DNA from: Candidula unifasciata
Taxonomy: Eukaryota; Mollusca; Gastropoda; Stylommatophora; Geomitridae
DNA: 64,000 nt
Direction: 5' to 3'
Assembly (NCBI GenBank): GCA_905116865.2
Contig: CAJHNH020007667.1
Location: forward strand, 124,001 to 188,000
The translations under genes were made by a program, and so were the position numbers. This document shows positions 1 through 10,424 of the stretch, in pieces. Numbering within the stretch: position 1 is the first letter of the stretch; each line of letters starts with the position of its first letter. The notes below the pieces were generated by a model. That model was not told the origin of the DNA and did not search any database. It saw only the letters and a list, made by a program, of their open reading frames with translations.

Positions 1-59
1 GAATGAAGACAACGCTGCGAGAGCAGGTAGGTACCATGTGTTGTGTGTCGGGGGTGGTC

Positions 60-480
60 ATTGTTCCTCTTCAGGAATTGCAGTCTGTAGGATTACACGG
101 GTGAGGAGTATTGTCTGGATTTTTTTCACCGGGGCACGCCGGTGTGTTGGGAAATGAACAGGCGGACAGACTGACAGGCTCTGCACAACTTGGTGGAATA
201 CTGATACACGATAAGGCAGACGTGGTTAGTGCCTTGTAGGAGAGCGTGTACAGTTCGGAGGAGTAGATGAATCACCACGGTCTGATGAGATTGATGCAGC
301 GGGGAGGGACAAGAGGTTCTGGCAGATGCTCGAGGCTCAGAGAAAAGGCAAGACGGACGTTTAATCAGAATGCTACTGGCATCATTAGCATCGGAACTCT
401 TCGCTGGCAGCTGAAGATGGGGACGGAGCTCTTATGGGAATGCCCCGATTGCTGTGATGTCGATTCTTGAATCAAATTAA
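60..480 (+). mobile_element. Non-LTR retrotransposon 3' remnant (RNase H end)
   Basis: Frame +3 from about 123 to a stop at 237-239 reads SPGHAGVLGNEQADRLTGSA, the C-terminal signature of the RNase H domain carried by I/Jockey-like non-LTR elements. The following frame to 470 (MNHHGLMRLMQRGG...) recurs in diverged form near 40.7 kb and, inverted, near 56.3 kb, so it belongs to the same element's 3' end. An A-rich tail follows at about 470-492. The element is 5' truncated or runs off the window and is frameshifted; it is not a functional gene. Confidence 0.75.
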
Positions 481-696
481 AACAAATCAAAGTCTGTAGG
501 ATTAATACCTTAGGGATGAGAATAAAACAGGAGCAAATGCCAGAAGCTCCATTTGCCCGTAAAACAATTATGTCGTCATCCCGAGTTACAAAGCAGTCAG
601 CAGTCAGATTTGGGGGTTCAATATATGTAATGGTATCTGTTTTATTAACAATGCCCTGTGCCGTGTTGTGTGGAGGGGGTATACCAGAAAAAGAAT

Positions 697-880
697 GAGA
701 ATGAAGGAGATAAAGATCGCAGAAAGGAGGAGAGCTGAGCGTCTGAGAAGAAACAGACTAAACACAAATAATGACAACAACGGCCCTCAAATCCCATGCT
801 ATATTGTGTATGACTTTTCCTAACGCGGGCGGGTCTTGCTAGTTACACTGGCCATCGCAACGGGCTTTAAGTCCCATGTT
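697..880 (+). repeat. Dispersed repeat, copy 1 (second copy at 41.99-42.18 kb)
   Basis: The stretch with GAGAGCTGAGCGTCTGAGAA, the following AACAGACTAAACAC and CAAATCCCATGCTATA is repeated with about 80% similarity by eye at 41990-42175. It looks like a degenerate coding piece of a retroelement. The family was not identified. Confidence 0.55.
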
Positions 881-1584
881 TATAGCTGAGAGTACTTTCA
901 ACGGGCCACGATGGTTATTGTGTTTCTGCTAAAGGTCCTCTACATACTGATGATCAACACTTTAGTTTATGGCTTCTTAAACATACAAGAAAAGGTGGCT
1001 ATTACGACCTACTTTTAGTAGGTCATGGCCTAATTAAGGATTTGCTAACATCCAATGCTTGGATCAAAAGGAGCAGATATCACTGTCTAGCTGTAAATTA
1101 CTACAAAACATGCCATATGTCTATTTAAGGCTACCATACAAGGTAAAAAAGGCCTTTTAAGCGAATGCAAAAGAGGAAGAAGAAGAGGATAAGGATGACA
1201 AAAAGAAGGCTCCTGGAAGTATTTATGCAACTAGAAAGATAGAGAAAGTTAGACATCTCAAGAAAAATAAACAATATTTGGCGTGTCAATTAACAATGAA
1301 ATCGATCAGTGACCGACATGATTTAATGTGTTCAGCATTCACATGAAGTCGACTTTCAGCAATGTCGTAAACGAGCTTACGCTTGACTGTCGTATAGAAT
1401 CCAGCGGGGAAACACATGGCTTTAGCAAACAGGGATGCCCCAGAGAAACTCGACCATGAAAGTTGACGTGGGAGGCCAGATGTAAGTAGATGCTTTGCTA
1501 GAAAAAAAAATCGTTGCGTTCAGCCAGCATCCTTGAAGGGGGAGCTTTAGGTTATAATTGTGATTAGGCTATGTGCGCTATGAA

Positions 1585-1735
1585 AAATGGCTGAGCATTG
1601 CTCGCCACCAAAAGCCCTGAAAAGGACTCCTGCAGTGTTGATGCGATCTAAGGAGACAGACCCAAATGCTGTCCCGACTGGCGACGAAGTCGTCTACCGG
1701 TGAGCCAATGGGTGACTCGGTCATCGATGGGGGGG
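1585..1735 (+). mobile_element. Retroelement 5' fragment (paired with 46.1 kb, inverted)
   Basis: The frame from the ATG at about 1588 reads MAEHCSPPKALKRTPAVLMR and then SKETDPNAVPTGDEV. A diverged inverted copy lies at about 46070-46215. The composition suggests the start of a gag-like ORF1 of a non-LTR element, but that is inference. A poly-G run follows at 1729-1747. Confidence 0.5.
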
Positions 1736-1766
1736 GGTGGGGGGGGGCTAGAGGTGCAAGACTGAT

Positions 1767-2480
1767 TTACATACACCATTTTAAAAGCGAAAAAGAGGAA
1801 TCAACATTAATCCCCCGTGTATCGTATAAATTGCACAACAGGTAACTCATTATAACTTTATTGATATTCTGCTCATTAAATGAGTTATGAGTTGGAATAT
1901 CTTCACAGCACTCCGGAAACACCCATAGGTGCTCAGATTCCCCCTTCAACCTTTCATCAGCGTCGTGCCGTTAAAAGTGCCAGTCTTATGCTGGTTGACA
2001 AGACTTCGTCGTCAGATGTGCTTCTCATAAATGGCAGTGGCAATCTTTACTCGCAGTTCTCGATTCTTAGCAGTGATGTGGACACGGTGCTTCCAAAATC
2101 CTGGAAACGTCCTAAGGGAATTGACAATATATGCCTGATCCATGGGCCGGATATCTGCAGTTAATGCGGAACCTGCCAGTCTATCAGCTCTTTCATTACG
2201 AGCAAAACTTGCATGACCTGGGACAAATATGAAGGTAACTGCAAACACAGGAGAGTTTTGCAATGACTCAATCCACTGTATGCATAACGAACCTACCTCG
2301 ACCCGCTGGATCAGGCTTATAGAATCACTCAGCACACACACGCGGGAATAGTCCTGTGATTTTATAGGGTAGCCACATGTAAGCTTGTGTCACCGCCATT
2401 ACCTCCATCGTTCTGCTGCTGGATGTCGTGGAGAAGGCATCACTGGCTTCTTAGACTGTTCTATCTGAAGAGCGAGCTGT
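1767..2480 (-). mobile_element. Jockey/I-like non-LTR retrotransposon fragment with RNase H domain
   Basis: Read on the minus strand, 2480 to 2010 gives a nearly complete RNase H domain: SDSISLIQRVE, then VTFIFVPGHASFARNERADR and LAGSA. These are the conserved C-terminal blocks (VPGHxGxxGNERADxLA) of RNase H in I/Jockey-group elements. The part upstream of 2341 is frameshifted. The sequence down to 1767 continues the element's C-terminus (HLWVFPECCEDIP). No reverse transcriptase is left, so it is a dead 5'-truncated copy. Confidence 0.8.
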
Positions 2481-2689
2481 AAATGCACATGATATACTTT
2501 GTGTGTCCTTTTTCTCTCTGTGTGTGTTACCCATTGGAATATGTCAGTCGTTACTTTCACACCTTCTGTTCTACAGTCGTTCTCTTAAAACTAAATAAAA
2601 TTGTTTTACTGAGAAGCACACAAACTATAGAATGCAAAGTGTTCTTTCTATGTGGGCTCCGAGGCCTCGCAATATGGGGACATGTATGG

Positions 2690-2811
2690 ACACACTGCCT
2701 TTTAACAAACGGTGACCTATTAAGGATTTGCTGAAACCGGATGTGTTGGATCGATTTGCAGATATTGTAGCCTAGCTGTAAACCATCATGAAATGCCAAA
2801 CCCTTTTTAAG
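2690..2811 (+). repeat. Dispersed repeat (repeat D) ending in a GAA microsatellite
   Basis: The motif ATTAAGGATTTGCTGAAACC, followed by GCAGATATTGTAGCCTAGCT, recurs diverged near 1030-1140, 11720-11790, 34830-34890 and 52380-52445. In the 52.3 kb copy its 5' side is continuous with repeat C, so D is probably a variant of that family. Confidence 0.5.
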
Positions 2812-2940
2812 AGCAGAAGAAGAAGAAGAAGAAGGAAGAAGGAAGAAGGAAGGAGGAAGGGGGAAGGGGGAAGGAGGAAGGAGGAAGAAGAAGAAAGAAG
2901 GAAGAAGAAGAAGAAGAAGAAGAAGAAGAAGAAGAAGAAT
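2812..2940. repeat. (GAA)n / GGAA-rich microsatellite
   Basis: About 130 bp of imperfect GAA and GGAAGG units form the tail of the repeat just to the left. Confidence 0.9.
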
Positions 2941-3018
2941 ACATCATAGCAAGAACTTCTCGGATTGAGAGAGCTTAAATAAATAACAAAAATATATGAT
3001 TTTTTATTTTATTTTCAG

Positions 3019-3914
3019 CATCCTCAAAGCTGCACTCAATAGAATGCCAGAAGCATCCAGGACACAAAGAATTTATCCCTGTTGGTAAGCTTCAACCCCA
3101 TCACTTGCCTCCCCCTTATCGAACCGAAAACTGGGTAAGATTCCTCAGACTAAAGGGCGAGGAAACCGTGCACATTTCTGTGTCCTATACAAGTAACAAC
3201 AGACCGGAGGAGCTTGGTTTTCAAGACTTGAGAGGAACAACCAAGGTGCGCATAGGTAGCGGTACTGCTTTCATTATGAACATGGAGAACACTGAAGATT
3301 GCTACTGTGGTGAAATAGAGGGCGCGCATAAAGTCAGCGGCAGTTTCAAGGTGATGACTGTTGCACACGTTGTTTTTGATGATGCCGAGGCACAGAGCAC
3401 GTTTATTAAATTTTTCTTAGACGATGACAGCGATAGCACTGCCGTGGTAACCGCTAGAGGTGAGAGGGTCAGTCACATAGACATTCAGAGAAATAGATCG
3501 GTTATTGAGTGCAGGACTCATGACCTCACCTTGTTCCAGCGGCTATCAAATTCCAGGAATGAACGAATGCGATTGATACAGAACTCTCTGTCAACCGAGG
3601 TTAACCATGAACCAATGGTTGTGTTAATTTCACACCCTCATGGGATGTCCAAATGCGTTTCCATAGGCAGGCTTCTGGCTATTCAGGAAGAGGGTGATGT
3701 CAAGACAACCCAGGAGGGAGTTGAGCTGATTGGCTGTTTTCTAGCTTATGACACACCCACATGCCCCGGAGCAGGTGGGGGTTCCATAAACTTGATCGGT
3801 AAAGGGGAAGTTTGTTACGCCTTCGCCCCTCATTGTGCTTCTCACAGTGATGGGAAAAATACAAGTGGTCTGGGCTGGACCAAGTATGTTAAATCTCTGG
3901 AGCTTAGGCGTTAG
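3019..3914 (+). CDS. Last exon of a trypsin-fold (PA clan) protein, probable pseudoprotease
   Basis: An open frame starts at a good splice acceptor (pyrimidine tract TTTTATTTTATTTTCAG ending at 3018) with two bases of a split codon, and runs to TAG at 3912-3914. It encodes about 297 aa, beginning SSKLHSIECQKHPGHKEFIP. The upstream exon or exons are not recognised and may lie outside the window. The trypsin-fold marks are MTVAHVV (His block), CRTHDLTLF (Asp block) and TCPGAGGGSINL (Ser block). In the last, the usual GxSGG reads GAGGG, so the nucleophile is Gly (codon GGT, one change from AGT Ser). Proteolysis is therefore doubtful and a binding or inhibitory role is possible, unless the family uses another residue. 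The N-terminal CxxHPGH could be a small metal-binding motif, but that is speculation. GC content and codon use are more gene-like than the flanks. Confidence 0.75.
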
Positions 3915-4012
3915 TCACTGTTACAGTAAAGCATGAGAAACAGCAGTTGTTACAGCAAAACATCAACTATGGTTTTATCCCGCCCCCTTTTTTTAGTTCC
4001 ATGCTATGCGCG

Positions 4013-4380
4013 TATAAACGCACGCAACTACGACAGAAGAGCTGCAGGAGTTTCAAGGAAAGACATAATACAAAATCATGAAATCAGACAAATGCTAGGA
4101 ATAAAGCAATTCTTACAGGTCATTAAAGAACAACAAATAAAGTGGTTTGGATACCTAACAAGAATGCCCTGGTACTATCTGCCACAGCGAGCCACACTAA
4201 AAAGCTACAACGGGTATAGAGCGAGTGGAAGACCTCGAAAAATATGGAGTGATGGCATTAAGAACAGTCTTACAGAAATGAACATCAGTCTTAATAGTGC
4301 TCTTGACAGAGCTCTACAACGAACATTAGAACTCTCCCTGACACTTCAATGAGGTACAAGGTGGAAGAGAAGAAGAAGAA
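4013..4380 (+). mobile_element. Non-LTR retrotransposon 3' end with (GAA)n tail
   Basis: The translation gives QMLGIKQFLQVIKEQQIKWF, then GYLTRMP, ASGRPRKIWSDGIKNSL and a stop. This is the pattern (IKWFGHxxRM...GRPRxxWxDxI) found after the reverse transcriptase in RTE/CR1-like elements. It ends in AGAAGAAGAAGAA. It is a 5'-truncated copy placed 100 bp after the protease-like exon. Confidence 0.7.
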
Positions 4381-4840
4381 GAACTACGACAGTCAGCGTT
4401 TGTAGTTTACAAGTATAAATGTGGCTCGTAATTCTGAAATATCCGGTTTGATGATTGTTTTTCATTGATTACAACAATGGTATGGGATGTCCACTGTTCA
4501 GAAGGCACAGAAAATAATATAAACCACAGAAAGTAAAAATGGTTAGTTTATGGTATATACAACATATTGTCTGTAACTATATATATGTCTAATTCTCAAG
4601 CGTATTCCTAGAATTTTTGTATGGGACGGCAGGGAACACACCGAAAAAACGGGGCTAGACCAAATAATTCGGACGGCATGCAAAGCGATGCAGTAATTAT
4701 AATCTAATAACTCTTCAAGTTGAAACCAGCCGTTTGTTATTGAAATAGACACTACTTTGAAAAAAAAAAAAACTTTCTATTTGTAAATATGTACATATAA
4801 GCTTTAGATGAATGATTTTGTATACAAATCGTAACTACTT

Positions 4841-5095
4841 GTAAAGTAAAGAACCCTTTTCCATACCAACAGGCATATAGGGCTAGACATATTTTATAGA
4901 TCTCAGCACTCGGTGAGTGATGTGGTCAGTACCACACCGCCACGTTTATTTCCCTGGTACACATTTCAGGCTGGGTTGACCTGGGAGCCAACGTCATTTC
5001 TGAAAACAATCTGTCCCCATGACGACCCAGAACCATGACCTTCTGATCAGTAGGCGAGGGGTCCAGCAGTTACGCCATAGTAGCTCCCAGCAAAT
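4841..5095 (-). mobile_element. tRNA-derived SINE, family A
   Basis: This is a minus-strand copy. Its 3' tail (reverse of GTAAAGTAAAGAACCCTTTT) is at 4841. The body CAGGCTGGGTTGACCTGGGA lies near 4968 and the degenerate tRNA-like head near 5040-5090. It forms an inverted pair with the next copy. Confidence 0.75.
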
Positions 5096-5135
5096 GCTTC
5101 TAATTAATATGTATTTTTGCTTTTTCTTAAAAAAG

Positions 5136-5400
5136 ACCCCGTGGCGGAGCGGCTAGACGCTCGTCGAGGATGAGAAGGTCGTGGGTTTGCTCCCTGGCGG
5201 AGTCGGACTTTAAAAAAAAATATGACCTTGGCTCTCAGTTCGACCCAGTCTTGAGTAGGTACCAGGTGCAGTCCTGGGAAGTAAAGGCGGCCAACATGAT
5301 GCTGACCACATCACATATCTTGTGCTGATTGATCTATAAAAAATATAGGTCTAGCCCTATATGCCTAAAGGTGTGAAAAAAGGGACCTTTACTGAAATTT
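5136..5400 (+). mobile_element. tRNA-derived SINE, family A, near full length
   Basis: The head carries an RNA polymerase III A box, TGGCGGAGCGG, at about 5142-5152 and a weak B box, GGTCGTGGGTTTGCTCCC, at about 5177-5194. The body reads TACCAGGTGCAGTCCTGGGA near 5260. The tail is TGTGAAAAAAGGGACCTTTA followed by a T-rich end. It is the best reference copy of this family in the window. Confidence 0.85.
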
Positions 5401-5458
5401 TTTTTTTTACTTAAGCGATAACTCTTTTGGGTTACGGATACTTTGTACATCATAAGTA

Positions 5459-5509
5459 AAGTGTGTGTGTGTGTGTGTGTGTTGTGTGTGTGTGTACACA
5501 CACACACAA

Positions 5510-5541
<32 letters not shown>

Positions 5542-5595
5542 ATACACACACACACACATATTTATACACACACATATATCTATATATACAGAAAA
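5459..5595. repeat. (GT)n-(CA)n-(TATA)n microsatellite
   Basis: A GT tract at 5461-5493 is followed by CA and CACATATA tracts, which makes a short self-complementary stretch. ORFs across it are low-complexity artefacts. Confidence 0.95.
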
Positions 5596-5639
5596 GAAAC
5601 AGACCCCTTTCACATGTTTAAGATACTAGACATATTTGG

Positions 5640-5870
5640 CTAGACAACAAGCATTTCATAAGAGTTAACCAACTGGGGGTTTCCTTCGAAGTCAGAGTGC
5701 ATCTGCCTGAGAGGCAAGGACCAAAAGTCTGCATAAAAATAAGTCTGATCTGTAAAACGGATGTGCACACAACTTAGGTTCAGGAGCAAGTCTAAAGTCC
5801 AGTGGTGGATGAACCAATAACACTTTCTGCAGAAGTTTACAGTCGGTGAACGCGAACAAAAAGAAGAAGA
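5640..5870 (+). repeat. Repeat C (GAA-tailed interspersed repeat)
   Basis: Contains GTCAGAGTGCATCTGCCTGA, GAGGCAAGGACC, a degenerate TCCAGTGGTGGATGAACCAA, TTTACAGTCGGTGAACGCGA and a GAAGAAGAAG end. The same order of blocks is seen in about ten other copies in this window. Confidence 0.75.
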
Positions 5871-5872
5871 AG

Positions 5873-5968
5873 ACACTGGCCGCTTTTAGTTGCCAGCACT
5901 TTACCTGGTACCTGTTTTAGGCCGGGTCGACCTGGGAGCCAAGGTCAGTCTTAGATATTGTATATAAA
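5873..5968 (-). mobile_element. SINE family A fragment
   Basis: Body part only (TGTTTTAGGCCGGGTCGACC, then TGGGAGCCAAGGTCA) in minus orientation. It abuts the next minus-strand SINE. Confidence 0.6.
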
Positions 5969-6745
5969 AAAAGGACCCTTTTCCACGCCTTTAGGCATAT
6001 CATCATCATCAGGTGCCTTGCCGACTGGCGTGGGCGATCATGCCTCTCCATAATCTGCGATCTCCTGCAGCATGTATCAGTTTGGGTGCCGACACACCTA
6101 TATGCCATGCAACAAGACTGTCAAGCATCTTCTCTCGTTGTCTTCCTCTATCCCTTTTTCCACAGATCTTTCCAGTGGTCACAACATGTTCTATTTTCCC
6201 TCTTCTCATAACATGGCCGAAAAATTATGACTGTCTCCTTCTGATGTCTGTGATAAGATGTCTTTGGGCTCCCGCCTCTTTCAAAACCTCTTGGTTGCTC
6301 TTTTTGGCTGTCCAAGGTATTCTAAGCATTCTTCTGTAAAAACCACATCTCTGAGGCCTCTAAAAATTGTTTGGCCTGCCTACCGATTGTCCAGGATTCA
6401 CATCCATATGTTAAAACTGGATGTATGTAGCAAGCGAGACTTCTTTTTCTAACTCTCAATGACAAGGATATATTGCACAAGATGTTTTTTATTTTATAAA
6501 ATGCAGTTTTTGCCTGTCCAATTCTGTTTCTTATTTCAGTTAGGCATATAGTGCTACTATATTTGATAAACCAATCAGCACCTTCTGGGTGATGAGATCT
6601 ACATTACACTGGCCATCTTTACCTGTCAGGACTTTACCAGGTATCCATTTAAGGATGGCACAACCTGGAAGCCAAAGTCATTTTTGGAAACCATGACCTT
6701 CTGACCCGCAGGCTAGCATCTAGCCGCCACAACATGGTGGCTTTC
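5969..6745 (-). mobile_element. SINE family A split by an RTE-like insertion
   Basis: The 3' tail (AAAGGACCCTTTTCCACGCC) is at 5969-5999 and the remaining body and head at 6541-6745. The two halves meet at a repeated TAGGCATAT (5991-5999 and 6540-6548), the target duplication of the element between them. Confidence 0.75.
6000..6538 (-). mobile_element. RTE-like retrotransposon 3' fragment nested in a SINE
   Basis: The sequence from about 6110 to 6530 is closely similar to 62810-63230, where the same strand encodes reverse transcriptase C-terminal sequence. On the minus strand it ends in GATGATGATGAT, a typical short RTE 3' tail, directly beside the target duplication. It is 5' truncated. Confidence 0.8.
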
Positions 6746-7794
6746 CAAATATATACATCTGACCTGTATATTGTTGTATGTATGTATGTATGTACAGTTA
6801 TTCAATTTCAATAAAATTTATCTCATTTTATGGTAGGTCTTATTTGTCTCAATGTGTACCAACATATGAATATTTGTTTAAATCACTAAATGACATTGAG
6901 TGGAAAGGAGACGGGTATGGAGCCTTCCTCTTTAGCAAAGTGGTTTGCTTCAACTGAAGGTTGTGTGTGGGTTCAGCTTTGGACTTGATTTATGAGTGCA
7001 AGTCTTTCAGGGATCACTGGGGGTTATTGCAGGAGCTAGAGTTCATGCTTTATGTGATAATTTAGGTGGGTGTTGAGCTGCTGTGCCAACAGAGACCATA
7101 CCATGGAGATGGAAGCCTGGTGCAGGAAAGCTGAGCCTCTTGTCTGAAATTACTCTGTTACTCTGAAAGATGAGTGCTCAGAAGGGCTGAAGTTCAGAAG
7201 GGCCGAATGTCAGATGGGCCTGAGTGCCCAATTTGTAACCCTTTTGAAAATAAAGTTTGTTCGTTCATTCATTCAAATTAAAATTGACTGATAAACTGCG
7301 TGGTCTTGTGCAGGTTGCAGGTGCATAGGCAGAGTGCCATCATGCCTGCCTCTGATGGTTCTGTTCCCACCCCCCCCCCCCTGTTTAAATGTGGACAGCA
7401 GAATAAAAAGCTGGACATGCCATGTGCTCAACACTCCTTGGCTTCCTTAACAACAATATAGACAGGTTACAAAACAATAGCATGATTACTGACATTTCTA
7501 TCACACTTTCAAGGATTTCATTTAAAGCCTCCTGGCAGGTGACAAATGTGTTACTGGAGTGCTCAAGCATGCCCTGACTAATCAACAGATTAGTTTAAAA
7601 CATCCATTACATGTTGACCATCCCTTTCAGTCTGCATAAAACTGGATAGAGATTGCAAACAATAAGGCCTATTGGTGGTTGAGGCAGAAGTTTAAGCATT
7701 ACTTCTTGAAAATTCTGCTGACGGATCCGTCATTCAATACGTACAAAGTTCATGGGCTTTCATGGTTCTGGTTTGAGGGAAAACTGTAAAAAGA
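6746..7794. other. Non-coding stretch
   Basis: Contains a (TATG)n tract at about 6774-6795 and a poly-C run at about 7370-7381. No gene, RNA or recognisable element was seen otherwise. Confidence 0.5.
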
Positions 7795-8340
7795 AAATAG
7801 CGGGACTTTTGCCTCGACTACAAGTAGTCCGACTATGGGGGTAACAAAAGAAGTGATGCGGCTATTTTACCATCTGTGCTAAGTGATTCCATAGGCATGC
7901 TTCAGAAGACAGAGACAGGATGGATTAGAAGAAAATGGTTGAAGGCGCTGAGGAAATCTCATCTAATAGGAATTAGCTTCATTTTTGTACCAGGATACTC
8001 TGGGGTAAGAGGGAATGAATGAGCAGATTAGCTTGCTGGTAGGGCGATGGTAGTACAGAAAAGCAATGGACCGGGCTGACATTCTCAATGCTCTCAAGGA
8101 GGCAGGACGAGAAGACGATTCAGGAGACAACGCAGAATCAGCAACATTCAAAAGGCTAAGAATTTCAGGTCAAAAGAAGTGTCGGCAAACATGAACACTG
8201 TACAGGTAGCCAAAGAAGAATAGTAAACCATCACAGAACTGGTGTCATCAGTGGCTGCACACCGGGGGATATACTGAAGATAGGATATGAGTACTTGTCT
8301 GATGTGTGTGCAATGAGGATAATCTCTCAATTAACTAACT
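7795..8340 (+). mobile_element. Degenerate RNase H remnant of a non-LTR element
   Basis: Frame from 7916: TGWIRRKWLKALRK, then ISFIFVPGYSGVRGNE, a stop, AD, a stop, and LAGRAMV. This is the RNase H C-terminal block VPGHxGVxGNExAD..LAG interrupted by two stops, so it is a long-dead copy. Confidence 0.7.
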
Positions 8341-8412
8341 GACTATTACATATTGACCAGTGCTCACGTTTCAAACATCCACTACATGCTGATGTGAATA
8401 TGAGTAACATCT

Positions 8413-8700
8413 AGTCACACAGGGGCACACAGCGTCCGTGCTTAGGCATTGCGAGTCCGACTCGTAATTCCAACGAACCACGATCGAAACCCACTGCTGG
8501 CTGTGTGGATTTTGTTTCATGGTATAGGGCGTCGCAGGTCAACCCAGCCTAACATGGCTGTCCTGGGGAAGTAAAGACAGCTGGCATAATGCTGGCCACA
8601 TTATCCACCTAGTGCCAATTGGTCTGTAAAAATATGGGATGCTCTTCCCATATTCCTGATGCGCCTAAAGCCTTAAAAAGGGATCTTTACTTTACTTACA
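8413..8700 (+). mobile_element. tRNA-derived SINE, family B, full length
   Basis: The head CGTCCGTGCTTAGGCATTGC is followed by GATCGAAACCC, a B-box-like motif at about 8492-8502. The body after GTCAACCCAGCC and the tail AAAAAGGGATCTTTACTTTA match family A, so B has a different head on the same 3' module. Other copies are at 39.8-40.1 kb and 58.45-58.66 kb, both inverted. Confidence 0.8.
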
Positions 8701-9094
8701 CAGGGTCATTGTCTGGTACTTAAGAGCCCTAGTAACATGGGTTTGTTAGCTCCAAAGTAAATGGCCAATTAAAAAAAAAAAAAACACTCAACAAATGAAC
8801 ACTTTTTTTACTATTTACTGTTATTACCCATTATAGACATGATACACTTGAAAATATAAGACACTTCTACTACCTTTACTAAAATAGGCATATCCTGGCA
8901 TTTGAATGGTTTCAATGACTGCCAAGAACAGGTGTGCACAACATTATATCCATTAGGGCAATATCTGACTATAACACACATCCCATGTTATTTTATTTGC
9001 CGTCTCCGCAACAACAAAGGTTGGTTAGTGTGCCCAGTGCTGTCTATGGGAATAAGCGGTGAAGCCATAGTATCTTCAAAGGTGCAGTAAAAAA

Positions 9095-9205
9095 AAAGTA
9101 AAAGTAAAGGACCCTTTTCCACGCCTTTAGGCGTATAGGGCTAGACCTATATTTTATAGACCAATCGGCACAAGATGGGTGATGTGGTCAGCATCAAGCT
9201 AAAGG
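9095..9205 (-). mobile_element. SINE family A 3' fragment
   Basis: Contains only the tail module, AAAGGACCCTTTTCCACGCC and then TTTAGGCGTATAGGGCTAGA. Confidence 0.8.
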
Positions 9206-9364
9206 TGCAGTTGTTGTCTGAAAACCATGAGAATGGCCTTTTTAAAAACAAAAGCTCATTGTAGCATTCTAACACTAGTACCCAAGGATCACGACACTGT
9301 TAAACGCATTCACTAACCTCTAAATGCAGAACTGAAAATACTAACCAGGTAACAGAAAGTAAAA

Positions 9365-9500
9365 CAAAGTAAAGGGCCAATTTCCATGCCTTCAGGCATA
9401 TCGGGCATACAGGGATAGACCAATATGTTTTTATAGAATTGGCATTTGGTTGGTGATGTTAGCTTCATGCCATCCCACCTCATGTCATATCCTAAAAACT
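9365..9500 (-). mobile_element. SINE family A/B 3' fragment
   Basis: Diverged tail module (AAAGTAAAGGGCCAATTTCC, CTTCAGGCATATCGGGC) without a head. Confidence 0.65.
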
Positions 9501-9639
9501 GAAGCACACACCCCAACATCAGCATCTACTACGGGACTTAATTTACCTGATCATTTCATTATAGATAAATAGACAATATTCTGGCTTATTCACTGGAAAA
9601 ATTAGTACTTCATTTTGCCAATAATGCTCTGAGTGAAAG

Positions 9640-9800
9640 CCACCATGGTGTAGCGGCTAGACGCTCGCCTGTGGATCCGAAGCTCGTGGGATTAAATCAA
9701 ATGATGCCTGTTTTTTAAATGACTTTGGCTCCCAGGTTGATTCAGCCTTAAACAGGTACCAGGTAAAGTCCTGGAAAGTAAAAGCAGCAGACCTGATGTT
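9640..9800 (+). mobile_element. SINE family A, 5' part
   Basis: Head with A box TGGTGTAGCGG, TAGACGCTCGCC and the body GTACCAGGTAAAGTCCTGGA. The tail module is missing, as if truncated at the 3' side. Confidence 0.75.
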
Positions 9801-9959
9801 CACAGTATCATTCACAGTTTTGTCAAAATTGTATAACTACATGGTCGCTAGTTATAGAAAATGTCTGAATTTCTCATCTGCCTTACAACTTACAGAAACA
9901 ATAACTTACTGTTCAAGCATTCTACACTTGTTAGTGATTTATTACTGTTCCCTTGTTAG

Positions 9960-10100
9960 AGAGCTAGAGAGCGAAGTTAAAAAGATGGGGAGGACATGTG
10001 GTGAGCTGCATGTGATAGCGAAGGATAAAATGACTTGGTGTCAGTTGGCTGCAAGCCTATACTCCATTTGGGGGTTTATAAGGCAGAAGAAGAAGATTGT
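9960..10100 (+). mobile_element. Retroelement 3' fragment
   Basis: The segment reads GELHVIAKDKMTWCQLAAS and ends with GCAGAAGAAGAAG. A related segment (GTGAGCTGCACATGATAAAA) lies near 38113. It is probably the end of a non-LTR ORF. The longer reading frame starting near 9796 is not otherwise supported. Confidence 0.5.
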
Positions 10101-10241
10101 TTCCTTGTGCTGTATGCCAGATGAAGAGGCTAGGAATTTCCATGCAATGTATCCAGCAGATAGAGTCAAATTGTTTTAATATTAATAAATGGTCACATAG
10201 CTTCTTGCATGCAACATGTGTATAAAACACAAGATACATCT

Positions 10242-10380
10242 TTAACTCTTTGACTCCCAGGGAGTTTAGCATCACAGGCCCAGGGGGGTAGTAAAGAAAG
10301 TAATAAAATTGGTGCATCATGCGTTCACTGGGCTTCTAGGTAGGAACCTATGAAGCGTTCCTTGGGACTCAAAGAGTTAA
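10242..10380. mobile_element. TTAA-flanked MITE (copy 1)
   Basis: The element lies between TTAA at 10242-10245 and TTAA at 10377-10380. The inverted ends are CTCTTTGACTCCCAGG and CCTTGGGACTCAAAGAG. A near-identical copy is at 37315-37460. TTAA targets are typical of piggyBac and Kolobok relatives. It is non-autonomous. Confidence 0.85.
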
Positions 10381-10424
10381 TTAAATCTTTTATAGGTAAA
10401 ATAGAGGTCTGGTCCTGATGGCAC

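Noticed and set aside
5142..5215. Possible functional tRNA gene (A and B boxes); similar heads at 17.25, 39.0, 59.2 and 61.3 kb
   Set aside because: The arms do not fold into a clean cloverleaf, and each head is joined to the same SINE body.
5334..5643. ORFs rich in Cys, Val, Thr and His across the CA/GT tract
   Set aside because: Dinucleotide repeat artefact, open on both strands.
9796..10179. 127-aa ORF (+)
   Set aside because: The first half is AT-rich with no motif and the second half is a retroelement-like tail. No evidence for one gene.
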